Part shown: piece by piece, positions 17,607 through 25,416 of the stretch
Layout: each line of letters opens with the position of its first letter
Position numbering within the stretch: the stretch's first letter is position 1
Assembly: GCA_947454305.1 (NCBI GenBank)
Contig: CANGJE010000013.1
Location: 1-40,803, forward strand
Source: Oxalobacteraceae bacterium
Lineage (GTDB): Bacteria; Pseudomonadota; Gammaproteobacteria; Burkholderiales; Burkholderiaceae_D
DNA length: 40,803 bases
Direction of reading: 5' to 3'
Notes under the pieces: generated by a model
The model's database searches: none
What the model was told of the DNA's origin: nothing
The model's input: only the letters and a program-made list of their open reading frames with translations
Translations under genes and position numbers: made by a program

Positions 17607-18686
17607 ATGCGAGTATTTAATTTTAGTGCGGGTCCAGCGGTGTTGCCGGAAGCCGTTTTACAGCGAGCAGCCGAGGAAATGCTGGATTGGCGTGGTAGCG
17701 GCATGTCGGTGATGGAAATGAGTCACCGTGGCAAAGAATTTATGAGTATTGCCCATAGCGCGGAAGCGAATTTTCGACAGCTGTTGGGTATACCCTCAAA
17801 TTACAAAGTCTTATTCCTTCAGGGCGGCGCCATGGCGATGAATGCTCTGATTCCCATGAATTTGCTCGGTAAGTATCGGTCTGCTGATTATGTGAATACA
17901 GGTATTTGGTCATCTAAGTCAATTAGCGAGGCGAAAAAATATTGCCAGGTGAATGTGGCAGCTTCGTCCGAAGATAAAGATTTTACGTATGTCCCTGCGA
18001 TGTCCGCGTGGAAACTCGACCCGCAAGCAGCTTATCTTCACATCTGCAGTAACGAGACGATAGGTGGTGTTGAGTATCACTGGTTACCCGATGCCGGTGA
18101 TGTACCTTTGGTCGCCGATATGTCGTCAAACATCTTGTCGACAGTTATTAATGTGAGTGACTACGCCGTGATCTATGGCGGTGCGCAAAAAAATATTGGT
18201 CCCGCAGGATTGACCTTTGTAATTGTGCGTGATGATTTGCTGGATAGAGCGTTAGACATTACGCCCACCGTATTTCACTGGAAAGAACAAGCCGAGCATG
18301 AATCCATGGTGAATACACCGCCCACGTATGGAATTTATATGGCCGGTCTGGTATTCGAGTGGTTACAGCAGCAGGGCGGTTTGGCCGCTATTGAAAAAAT
18401 GAATACTGAGAAGGCATCGCGTTTATATGACTACCTAGATTCGACAGAATTTTATTCTAGTCCAGTCAGTGTCAATGACAGATCGCGCATGAATATTCCT
18501 TTTCATTTGCATGACGCGCGCTTAAATGACAGTTTTCTTGATGGCGCTCAAGAACGTGGCTTGTTGCAGTTAAAAGGCCATCGTAGTGTCGGTGGTATGC
18601 GTGCCTCTCTTTACAATGCGATGCCTATTGATGGCGTGATTGCATTAATCAATTATCTGCGTGATTTCGAAAAAGATCATGCTTAG
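17607..18686 (+). CDS. serC: Phosphoserine aminotransferase
   Basis: 359 residues, full length for SerC. It starts MRVFNFSAGPAVLPEAVLQR, the family N-terminus. SHRGKEF and LFLQGGAMAMNALIPMN follow, and the PLP-binding lysine is Lys195 in YGGAQKNIGPAGLT. The C-terminal VGGMRASLYNAMP is also typical. The enzyme converts 3-phosphohydroxypyruvate and glutamate to phosphoserine, and also acts in the pyridoxal phosphate pathway in many proteobacteria. No serA, serB, pheA or gyrA neighbour is present, unlike the common gyrA-serC-pheA arrangement in this group. The next gene on the strand starts 159 bases later, probably as a separate unit. Confidence 0.96.
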   Translation: MRVFNFSAGPAVLPEAVLQRAAEEMLDWRGSGMSVMEMSHRGKEFMSIAHSAEANFRQLLGIPSNYKVLFLQGGAMAMNALIPMNLLGKYRSADYVNTGIWSSKSISEAKKYCQVNVAASSEDKDFTYVPAMSAWKLDPQAAYLHICSNETIGGVEYHWLPDAGDVPLVADMSSNILSTVINVSDYAVIYGGAQKNIGPAGLTFVIVRDDLLDRALDITPTVFHWKEQAEHESMVNTPPTYGIYMAGLVFEWLQQQGGLAAIEKMNTEKASRLYDYLDSTEFYSSPVSVNDRSRMNIPFHLHDARLNDSFLDGAQERGLLQLKGHRSVGGMRASLYNAMPIDGVIALINYLRDFEKDHA

Positions 18687-18845
18687 TCTGTAAATCGCAA
18701 AATTTACCTACCGTTTTATTGCCTCCATTGCTTGTCTTTGTGTCGTATTGGGGATTTAATCGTCTTCCACCAAGTCCAATCGAAAAGTTGTTTTGATCTA
18801 TCGTCATTACAAAAATTTTTCTGACTTGTTCGACCAGGAGTCATC

Positions 18846-19571
18846 ATGCAGAGCGAAGCGCGACAGGACATCGAGTCTGTTCAAACTATTTTCGAATGTG
18901 GTCCGCAGGAAAAAGTGCGTCGTGAGCTGATGCATGCTTTGCGCTATAGCGGCGAACGGCCTGTCGCAGAGCTGGTCGAGATGTCGGACGCAGAGCGTTG
19001 CAAATGGTTATTTTGGAATTTGCACGAAAACTTAGAAGAAATTCGTGCGATGGAGCCAACTTTGTCGGCTCGAGTCACAGGAACTCAATTTACGGTAACC
19101 GACGGATCGCGCTTGCTGGGTCAAGGTTGCATTGAGAAGCGTCTCGATCTTTCATGCAAATGGTCCATGTCCCTTTCGTGCGCGGGACCTCATGAGGAAA
19201 TATCGCATGCTATAGGTGAGGGCTGGATTAATTTAGTTATTGCAGATGAAGCGCCCGCCTATCTGACTTTGCGTGATGGTCAGAAAGCCTATCTTGATGC
19301 AGATCACTCTGTCTATCCGAATCAAATTTATCTAGAGGGTTGGATTACGCCGGATATTTGGCATGAGATGCGGACACATCTTTCCAATCCTAATCCTACC
19401 TGTCGCACTGATATCGTTTTGCTCGATAACGTTTTGTTCCCCGTAAAAAAAGAGTTTGATTTTGTGGCGGGCCCGCCCGGCGCATTGGGTGTGATCACGA
19501 TGGAGTTTCGTGCTTTTTCGCACCCCACTGAACGACGCGCTAACCGGCGCGGTGAACCCAGACTACGTTAG
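18846..19571 (+). CDS. Uncharacterised protein, 241 aa
   Basis: ATG at 18846 with a CAGGAG ribosome-binding site. There is no signal peptide or membrane segment, so it is likely cytosolic. Residues 1-75 look helical and charged (EKVRRELMHALRY, DAERCKWLFWNLHENLEEIR). Residues about 80-225 look beta-rich (VTGTQFTVTDGSRLLGQGCI, YLTLRDGQKAYLDADHSVYP). The C-terminus is a basic tail (ERRANRRGEPRLR) that may touch nucleic acid or membranes. I do not recognise the family. A 41-codon proline-rich frame follows 13 bases after the stop with its own ribosome-binding site, so the two probably form an operon. Confidence 0.75.
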   Translation: MQSEARQDIESVQTIFECGPQEKVRRELMHALRYSGERPVAELVEMSDAERCKWLFWNLHENLEEIRAMEPTLSARVTGTQFTVTDGSRLLGQGCIEKRLDLSCKWSMSLSCAGPHEEISHAIGEGWINLVIADEAPAYLTLRDGQKAYLDADHSVYPNQIYLEGWITPDIWHEMRTHLSNPNPTCRTDIVLLDNVLFPVKKEFDFVAGPPGALGVITMEFRAFSHPTERRANRRGEPRLR

Positions 19572-19584
19572 GGAGTTGATGATT

Positions 19585-19710
19585 ATGAATAGACGATTTG
19601 TACATCGTGAGCCTGTACCTACACCCGAAGACCAGCCGTTTCACGAGGATGTTCCGCATCCCGTGCCGCAAGATGAGCCTGTACCCGATCCGCATCCAGA
19701 GCAGCAGTAA
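19585..19710 (+). CDS. Small proline-rich acidic peptide, 41 aa
   Basis: The start at 19585 has GGGAG nine bases upstream; an ATG at 19579 is too close to it. After a basic start (MNRRFVHRE) the peptide consists of short Pro-rich units with acidic residues: EPVPTPEDQP, VPHPVPQDEP, VPDPHPEQQ. It would be extended and disordered. It follows the unrecognised 241-residue gene by 13 bases. No function can be assigned. The clear ribosome-binding site and consistent composition argue for translation. Confidence 0.5.
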   Translation: MNRRFVHREPVPTPEDQPFHEDVPHPVPQDEPVPDPHPEQQ

Positions 19711-19746
19711 TCAGGCGCAGATTAATTCAATGGATGATTAGTCGCT

Positions 19747-21138
19747 TTATAGTGCAGGCGCCTGTTCGCGTTCCATGATGCGTTGAACGCGTCGTAGATA
19801 CCAAGCCAACGCGAGTCCTACTAGCGCAAGGCTAAGGCTATTACCCAACCAAAAACCGGCAGCACCTAGCAAAAAGTTAGGTGTCATTCCGGTGATATTA
19901 AATCCGATTACATAACCACCGCCCAGACCTACGCCCCACAACGCGACTGCGTACATTAGCGTGGGTATCGTTGCGACTTTATATGCTCGTAAAACAAAGG
20001 CTGTGCCGACTTGAATCGCATCGAATAGCTGGTAGAACGCGATGAAAAAAAACAGCGGCATCGCAGCTTGTGCGACGCTGATGTCCGGTGTATAGAGCCC
20101 GATGATGTGGCTGCGTGTGAGCCAAACTATAACTCCTATACTCACTGAAAGAATGACTCCCAATCGTATTCCTGCACGGCCTGTGTGGCGGGCTGACATC
20201 CAATGGCCTGCGCCGATTTCTTGTGCGACTAATGTTGTAGTCGCGTTCGCTATCGATAGCGGCAACATGTAGAGCACCGTGCCGAAGTTAGCGGTGATTT
20301 GGTGTGCTGCTAGCGCGTCGCTACCTAAGCGAGCGATGAACAAAGCCATGAAGGTAAAGGCAGTTACTTCAATCAAATACGACAGACCCATAGGTAAGCC
20401 GAGCTTGAGTAATGCCGATTGAGCTTTCCAGCGTGGTTTATCAACTCCGTGGCCAAAAATGTGAAACTGATTGAAAAAAGAATCGTTGCGAAGAATCAGC
20501 CAACTGATCAGTACGATTAGCCACGAACTGATGGCCGTCGCTATCGCGCAGCCGGGACTGCCGAAGGCGGGCAAACCTAAGCCACCAAAAATAAAAAGCG
20601 CATTCAGTGGAATCTTTAATCCTAAACCAGCAATTTGTAGCAACATGACGTTTCGCGGCCGTGATAACGCGGTGTTTAATGAGGCATAAACGCGAAAGCC
20701 CAGCGATGCAGGTAGTGCGAGTGACAATATTTGCAGATAGCGTTCAACGGTTTCTGTCATTTCGGGTGGAGCATGCGCGACGGAGAGTAGCGCATGAGGA
20801 AAGCTTAATAGGCAAGCGCCGACGATAGAGAGAAAAATTACCAGCCACATGCCTTGTCTGACTTCGGCGCCAATCGCATCGAATTTTTTTGCGCCAAATA
20901 ATTGTGCGATGGTAGGCGAGAGCGCTTGTAAAACGCCAGAGAGTCCGACGAATACACTAATGTAAATAGACGCACCGAGACCGAGTACCGCTAAATCGGT
21001 TGCGGAGTAGCGCGCTGTCATAGCGGTGTCGATCACACCATTACCAATGACTGCTAGTTGGCCGACTAATATTGGCCAAGCAAGTCGCGCAACGCGAAAA
21101 GTCAGCGACGAGTTATGCGGGCTGGCCGCGAGAGTCAT
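19747..21138 (-). CDS. MATE-family efflux transporter
   Basis: 463 residues from the ATG at 21138, whose ATGA overlaps the stop of the upstream glycosyltransferase gene; longer in-frame starts would run well into that gene. Twelve membrane helices in two similar halves are evident. The first begins RVARLAWPILVGQLAVIGNGVIDTAM, with typical NorM-like features such as GLSGVLQALSPTIAQLFGAKK. The second half has LPLSIANATTTLVAQEIGAG. Members exchange Na+ or H+ for cationic drugs or metabolites across the inner membrane. The coupling to an ArnT-like enzyme hints at a cell-envelope substrate, but this is only context. Confidence 0.93.
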   Translation of the reverse strand: MTLAASPHNSSLTFRVARLAWPILVGQLAVIGNGVIDTAMTARYSATDLAVLGLGASIYISVFVGLSGVLQALSPTIAQLFGAKKFDAIGAEVRQGMWLVIFLSIVGACLLSFPHALLSVAHAPPEMTETVERYLQILSLALPASLGFRVYASLNTALSRPRNVMLLQIAGLGLKIPLNALFIFGGLGLPAFGSPGCAIATAISSWLIVLISWLILRNDSFFNQFHIFGHGVDKPRWKAQSALLKLGLPMGLSYLIEVTAFTFMALFIARLGSDALAAHQITANFGTVLYMLPLSIANATTTLVAQEIGAGHWMSARHTGRAGIRLGVILSVSIGVIVWLTRSHIIGLYTPDISVAQAAMPLFFFIAFYQLFDAIQVGTAFVLRAYKVATIPTLMYAVALWGVGLGGGYVIGFNITGMTPNFLLGAAGFWLGNSLSLALVGLALAWYLRRVQRIMEREQAPAL

Positions 21139-22853
21139 GGAGAGTTGCGCTTGTAGAGGCGGAAAAATTCGTGTCGATCGGAGGGACGACGACCTTGCCA
21201 TAGCAGCGTTACATCACCGTCGATTTTTTTCAAGGCGGCACCGCGGCGACGTAATCCATCATCCTGCACGAGTAGTAATTCACAATTCGAATTAGTCGTG
21301 CCGCGGCTGAAATTCACCTGACCTAAATAGCCAAACGAAGCTCGCTGCGCAGGACCTACGCCATCGGTATCAACGCAACGATAGCTTTCTGGTAGATGTG
21401 TTTCAATTTCTGCTGCAACGCTAGAATAACTTTGTGCGTAGTTCAACCATGGTAACCATAGCGTCATTAGAAGTACCCAGCACAGAACCAGTCCACCAGT
21501 AGACAACACGACAGCGCGCCACAACACGGAAGGCTGACGCCCCAAACGCCAGCGCAATAGTAGTACCCATCCAACAGTCGTGGCGAGTGCGACGAGCGTG
21601 GCTAAAAAATTAAATTCAGGTTCAAATCCCGGCGCGACTTTGAAAGCATTTTTTGCGAGTTTTTCTGGCCAACCGGTCTGCTTTGCAATCCATCCTAGCC
21701 AAATGAATGAAGCAATGGCTGTCAGTGTCATGACTGAGAACCAGTCAATTGCATTGATCGCGCCACGTTTTAGTGTGGGTAATCCAAAGGTCGCCAAAAT
21801 CGCCAGTGGTGGTAACAACGAAAGTAACTCGTGATCTTTCGGTGAACCAGTAAACAGATTGAGTAGTAACAGCGCAAGGACACCCGACGTAGTTATCAAC
21901 ACATGCAGCGTCGCTTGCGAGCGCCATGCCCATACCGTCCATGCAGCAATTGGCCATGCAGGCCAGGTGTACCAAACCAAGGTTTTCGATAGAAAGCCTA
22001 GCGTCGCCAATCGAGGCCAACTAAGCATCTGCAAATTACTGTTTAACCAGACATCGGTAACTTCAGCGCTGCCAGGCATCAATGCACGATGAGCCAATAG
22101 CCATGTTAGCGGTATCAGTAATCCAATCGGTAGTGTCGTGCGTATGAGGTGAAGCATGACATCGCGATAGCGCAGCGCGGCCAAGATCAGCAAACTAATC
22201 CATAGCGCCAGCGGTACTGTCCAGCCACGCGCGAGTACCAATAATCCAAGAGTGATACCCAGACCCGCTGCAGCGCGTGTGTTGGGTTTATCGAAGAGAC
22301 AGGCTGAGCCATAGAAAGCCGCAGCAACCAAGGCGACATGCAAAGCAGGCGTTGCAGTTTCATGACTGCGTAGCAGTAATCCCAGGCAAGCAACGTAAAT
22401 TAAGACGGCACCGTCAGCTAGGGTGCGCCCATAGTCCATAGCGGCGGGTTGTCCACCAAAGGCAAGTTTTAAAGGTTGAGCCTCGCTGCGCCGTCCGAGT
22501 ACAAATGCGGTGTGCCATATCGATACAACTCCAATGGCAAAGAACACGAGTACTGAAATTCTGGCGGCTACTGCATCGGTGAGTAACCACCCTAATAATT
22601 TGATGAGTAGCGCACCTATCCAGAAAGCCAGCGGTGCTTCGTTGGGCATTGACAGGCCAGCGATGTTGGGAGCGAGCCAGTCGGCTAGCGATCCGTGCGC
22701 CATGGTCCACATGATGCCAAAGCCAGCCGCATCATCGGTTTTCCAAGGATCGCGCCGCAGTATTCCGGGCAGTATGTACAGCAAACACATGACGACCAAA
22801 CCCCAGCGCGGCAAGGCGAGTGTCGCAGCAGCAGGCAGTCGTACGGGTTTCAT
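21135..22853 (-). CDS. ArnT-like membrane glycosyltransferase (GT39/GT83 type)
   Basis: 572 residues with about 12 transmembrane helices. The first periplasmic loop holds the Asp pair region RRDPWKTDDAAGFGIMWTMA, the place of the catalytic acidic residues of lipid-linked-sugar transferases (ArnT/PMT family), and PNEAPLAFWIGALLIKLLG matches the next conserved block. A roughly 120-residue periplasmic domain closes the protein. Such enzymes move a sugar from a polyprenyl-phosphate donor to lipid A, glycans or proteins at the periplasmic face. The acceptor here is unknown. It is the first gene of a pair with the MATE transporter (ATGA overlap) and lies downstream of rpmE2 after a terminator. Confidence 0.82.
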   Translation of the reverse strand: MKPVRLPAAATLALPRWGLVVMCLLYILPGILRRDPWKTDDAAGFGIMWTMAHGSLADWLAPNIAGLSMPNEAPLAFWIGALLIKLLGWLLTDAVAARISVLVFFAIGVVSIWHTAFVLGRRSEAQPLKLAFGGQPAAMDYGRTLADGAVLIYVACLGLLLRSHETATPALHVALVAAAFYGSACLFDKPNTRAAAGLGITLGLLVLARGWTVPLALWISLLILAALRYRDVMLHLIRTTLPIGLLIPLTWLLAHRALMPGSAEVTDVWLNSNLQMLSWPRLATLGFLSKTLVWYTWPAWPIAAWTVWAWRSQATLHVLITTSGVLALLLLNLFTGSPKDHELLSLLPPLAILATFGLPTLKRGAINAIDWFSVMTLTAIASFIWLGWIAKQTGWPEKLAKNAFKVAPGFEPEFNFLATLVALATTVGWVLLLRWRLGRQPSVLWRAVVLSTGGLVLCWVLLMTLWLPWLNYAQSYSSVAAEIETHLPESYRCVDTDGVGPAQRASFGYLGQVNFSRGTTNSNCELLLVQDDGLRRRGAALKKIDGDVTLLWQGRRPSDRHEFFRLYKRNSP

Positions 22854-22910
22854 TCAGTAGAATCGTTGGCAGTAAAAGTGGGCAGTAACACGCATTGCTA
22901 TTGTGACTTA

Positions 22911-22942
22911 AAGAAAACAAAAATGCCGCACGCGGCGGCATT
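22911..22942 (-). terminator. Intrinsic terminator of rpmE2
   Basis: On the minus strand AATGCCGC (22942-22935) pairs with GCGGCATT (22929-22922) around a five-base loop, followed by a T-rich run (TTTGTTTTCTTT). It lies 20 bases past the rpmE2 stop codon, separating it from the glycosyltransferase gene. Confidence 0.82.
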
Positions 22943-22962
22943 CTTGATGAGGAGGGGATCGA

Positions 22963-23229
22963 TCAGTCAACGGCGCGGGTTTTTGAACCTGTTTTGCCGA
23001 ATTTCTGACGGAATTTCTCGACGCGGCCAGCCGTATCGACGATTTTGTGCTTACCGGTGTAGAAAGGGTGCGATTCGGATGACACCTCAATCTTCAGCAG
23101 AGGATAGTCCTTGCCTTCGAAATTGATGGTTTCGCGTGACGACATAGTCGAGCGCGTAAGAAATTTGAAATCGCAGGAGAGGTCGTGCACAACGACGTCA
23201 CGGTATTCAGGATGTATGCCTTCTTTCAT
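22963..23229 (-). CDS. rpmE2: Ribosomal protein L31, type B (zinc-free)
   Basis: 88 residues from the ATG at 23229 ([20 protein letters not shown]), the standard L31 start; upstream in-frame ATGs are ignored. The L31 blocks [20 protein letters not shown] and [20 protein letters not shown] are present. The zinc-binding CxxC of type A L31 is missing, so this is the type B paralogue, usually favoured under zinc limitation, though in many betaproteobacteria it is the only L31. It sits on the large subunit near the bridge to the small subunit. It follows rho on the same strand after about 240 bases. Confidence 0.95.
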   Translation of the reverse strand: MKEGIHPEYRDVVVHDLSCDFKFLTRSTMSSRETINFEGKDYPLLKIEVSSESHPFYTGKHKIVDTAGRVEKFRQKFGKTGSKTRAVD

Positions 23230-23318
23230 TTCATTCTCACTATCAGGTGGGTAGCCAATCATCACTTCGTCGGTCCGTCATGCTTCTTGACCCGGTTGAT
23301 GATCACTTGTCCGGTTAA

Positions 23319-23340
23319 GATCGTCTCGCTAGAGGCGATC
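23319..23340. repeat. Imperfect hairpin in the rpmE2 leader
   Basis: On the minus strand GATCGCCTC and GAGACGATC flank a TAGC loop, with one mismatch in nine pairs, about 90 bases before the rpmE2 start. It could be a leader structure for autogenous control of L31, or chance. There is no T-run at its minus-strand end. Confidence 0.25.
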
Positions 23341-23418
23341 GGAAAAAAGAAGCGGGATTATAACGGCAAATCAAGGGCTTGGGGTGATTTGCCGGAGCTG
23401 GGAATCATCTTTCCAGCC

Positions 23419-23456
23419 TTGGCAGCACGAACATTAACCGCTGTTCGTGCTGCCAA
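23419..23456. repeat. Perfect 14-bp inverted repeat just after rho
   Basis: TTGGCAGCACGAAC (23419-23432) and GTTCGTGCTGCCAA (23443-23456) pair completely around a ten-base loop, 12 bases past the rho stop codon. For the rho transcript (minus strand) no T-run follows; the T-rich side (TTTGTTGCCTTTTT) lies on the plus-strand exit. It may protect the 3' end of the rho message or end plus-strand antisense transcripts. Confidence 0.6.
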
Positions 23457-23468
23457 TTTGTTGCCTTT

Positions 23469-24734
23469 TTAAGAACCGCCGCGGCGCATTAAATCAAAGA
23501 ACTCGGCGTTGGTCTTGGTGGCTTTCATCTTGTCGAGGATGAATTCCATCGCTTCGATTTCATCCATGCCGTACAAGAGCTTCCTGAGAATCCAGATTTT
23601 TTGCAGTACGTCGGGCTTGATCAGCAGTTCTTCGCGACGAGTGCCGGATTTGTTCAGATTGATCGCTGGGTAAACGCGTTTTTCAGCTAGGCGGCGTTCA
23701 AGGTGGACTTCCATGTTGCCGGTACCCTTGAATTCTTCATAGATCACATCATCCATGCGGCTGCCGGTTTCGATCAGCGCTGTCGCGATGATGGTCAGCG
23801 ATCCACCTTCTTCGATATTTCGAGCCGCGCCAAAGAAACGCTTAGGACGCTGCAGCGCATTCGCGTCGACACCACCGGTTAAGACTTTGCCTGAGGCAGG
23901 AATCACGGTGTTGTAGGCGCGAGCTAAACGGGTGATCGAATCGAGCAGAATCACCACGTCTTTTTTCATTTCAACCAGACGCTTGGCTTTTTCCAGCACC
24001 ATCTCAGCGACTTGCACGTGACGCGTGGCAGGTTCATCAAAGGTGGAAGCAACCACCTCACCGCGCACTGAACGCTGCATCTCAGTCACTTCTTCAGGGC
24101 GCTCGTCAATCAACAGAACGATCAGCGTGATGTCAGGATGGTTGGATGTGATGGCATGTGCCAGATGTTGCAACATCACTGATTTACCCGATTTAGGTGA
24201 GGCCACCAACAGACCACGTTGACCTTTACCAATCGGCGCAATCATATCGATGATGCGACCCGTAATATTTTCTTCGCCGCGCATCTCGCGTTCCAGCAAT
24301 AAAGGCTGGTTCGGGTGAAGCGGTGTCAGATTTTCAAACAGAATTTTGTGCTTCGATGCCTCTGGCGGTTCGCCATTCACCTTGTCTACTTTGACCAGCG
24401 CAAAGTAACGTTCACCATCCTTTGGTGTACGCACCTCACCCTCGATCGAATCACCAGTATGCAGGTTGAAGCGTCGAATCTGTGACGGTGAAATATAGAT
24501 GTCATCGGTCGAGGCCATGTAGCTGGCATCAGGCGAGCGCAGAAAGCCAAAGCCATCGGGTAAGACCTCGAGTACGCCATCGCCAAAAATTTGTTCGCCG
24601 GATTTGGCGCGTTTTTTGAGGATGGCAAACATCAACTCTTGTTTGCGCAGTCGCGCAGCGTTGTCGATGTCTAGACCTATGGCCATTTCTAGTAGTGCGG
24701 ATACGTGTAGAGCTTTAAGTTCAGATAAGTGCAT
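23469..24734 (-). CDS. rho: Transcription termination factor Rho
   Basis: 421 residues, the usual length for a Rho without a large insertion. The N-terminal helical domain ([18 protein letters not shown]) is followed by the cold-shock-like RNA-binding domain with [20 protein letters not shown] (51-70). The RecA-type ATPase domain has Walker A ASPKSGKS (178-185) and Walker [11 protein letters not shown] (260-269). The R-loop/secondary RNA site and the C-terminal MRRGGS are typical. The hexamer tracks along RNA and releases RNA polymerase. It lies in the common trxA-rho-rpmE2 order, 110 bases after trxA with a hairpin in between. Confidence 0.98.
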   Translation of the reverse strand: MHLSELKALHVSALLEMAIGLDIDNAARLRKQELMFAILKKRAKSGEQIFGDGVLEVLPDGFGFLRSPDASYMASTDDIYISPSQIRRFNLHTGDSIEGEVRTPKDGERYFALVKVDKVNGEPPEASKHKILFENLTPLHPNQPLLLEREMRGEENITGRIIDMIAPIGKGQRGLLVASPKSGKSVMLQHLAHAITSNHPDITLIVLLIDERPEEVTEMQRSVRGEVVASTFDEPATRHVQVAEMVLEKAKRLVEMKKDVVILLDSITRLARAYNTVIPASGKVLTGGVDANALQRPKRFFGAARNIEEGGSLTIIATALIETGSRMDDVIYEEFKGTGNMEVHLERRLAEKRVYPAINLNKSGTRREELLIKPDVLQKIWILRKLLYGMDEIEAMEFILDKMKATKTNAEFFDLMRRGGS

Positions 24735-24804
24735 AAGTTCGAGGTCCGCGATGTGCGGCTTTCAGGTGGGGGAGGGAGGAACTACGGTGAGCAGAGAAGG
24801 AATT

Positions 24805-24830
24805 ACTGGCAACGCTAATGCATTGCCAGT
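24805..24830 (-). terminator. Hairpin between trxA and rho (possible attenuator)
   Basis: ACTGGCAA (24805-24812) and TTGCCAGT (24823-24830) are perfect inverted arms with a ten-base loop, 14 bases after the trxA stop codon. The following minus-strand bases (AATTCCTTCTC) are pyrimidine-rich without a clean T-run, so termination would be partial and the rho gene could be read through. Confidence 0.45.
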
Positions 24831-24844
24831 TAAAAATTGAATTT

Positions 24845-25171
24845 TTAGATGTTGCTATCAATGAAGGATGTCAGTTGACCTTTGGCCAGCGCACCTACTT
24901 TTTGCGCCGCTGGGACACCGTTCTTAAACAGAATCAGTGTCGGGATACCGCGGATACCAAATTTAGCGGGTACCGCCTGATTGGAGTCCACATCCATTTT
25001 AGCGATTTGAATTTTGCCGTCGTATTCTTTGGCGACTTCTTCCAGTATCGGTGCAATCATCTTGCAAGGACCGCACCATTCAGCCCAGAAATCAACCAGT
25101 ACGGGTTTGTCCGACTTGATGACATCGGCTTCAAACGAGCTGTCAGAAATATGTTTTATGTGTTCACTCAT
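24845..25171 (-). CDS. trxA: Thioredoxin 1
   Basis: 108 residues from the ATG at 25171 ([10 protein letters not shown]), with a GAGGAA ribosome-binding site. The active site WCGPC is at 32-36, preceded by LVDFWAEW and followed by the cis-proline stretch [12 protein letters not shown]. It is a small cytosolic disulfide reductase serving ribonucleotide reductase, PAPS reductase and others. There is no signal peptide. It heads the trxA-rho-rpmE2 group and is divergent from the addB-like gene across a 245-base region containing the promoters. Confidence 0.97.
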   Translation of the reverse strand: MSEHIKHISDSSFEADVIKSDKPVLVDFWAEWCGPCKMIAPILEEVAKEYDGKIQIAKMDVDSNQAVPAKFGIRGIPTLILFKNGVPAAQKVGALAKGQLTSFIDSNI

Positions 25172-25416
25172 GATTTCCTCAATTGAGGGGAAAAAAAGAT
25201 TTGCCTGTTCACCTGCCACGAAACAAGCTTAATGTTGTTCCTGACTTCTCTGCGCATTAATTTATGCGTCGCGGAGTATCGTTGTGTGGATTTTGTAGCA
25301 GGAAGTGTCGAGGCGGGAATTTCGCAAATCATAACCCATTTTTTGGAAAAATGTTCTTTTGCGGGCAGCAATGATTGAGCGCTCGCATAAAATGGGCTCC
25401 CATAAGGTTTTCTGTC

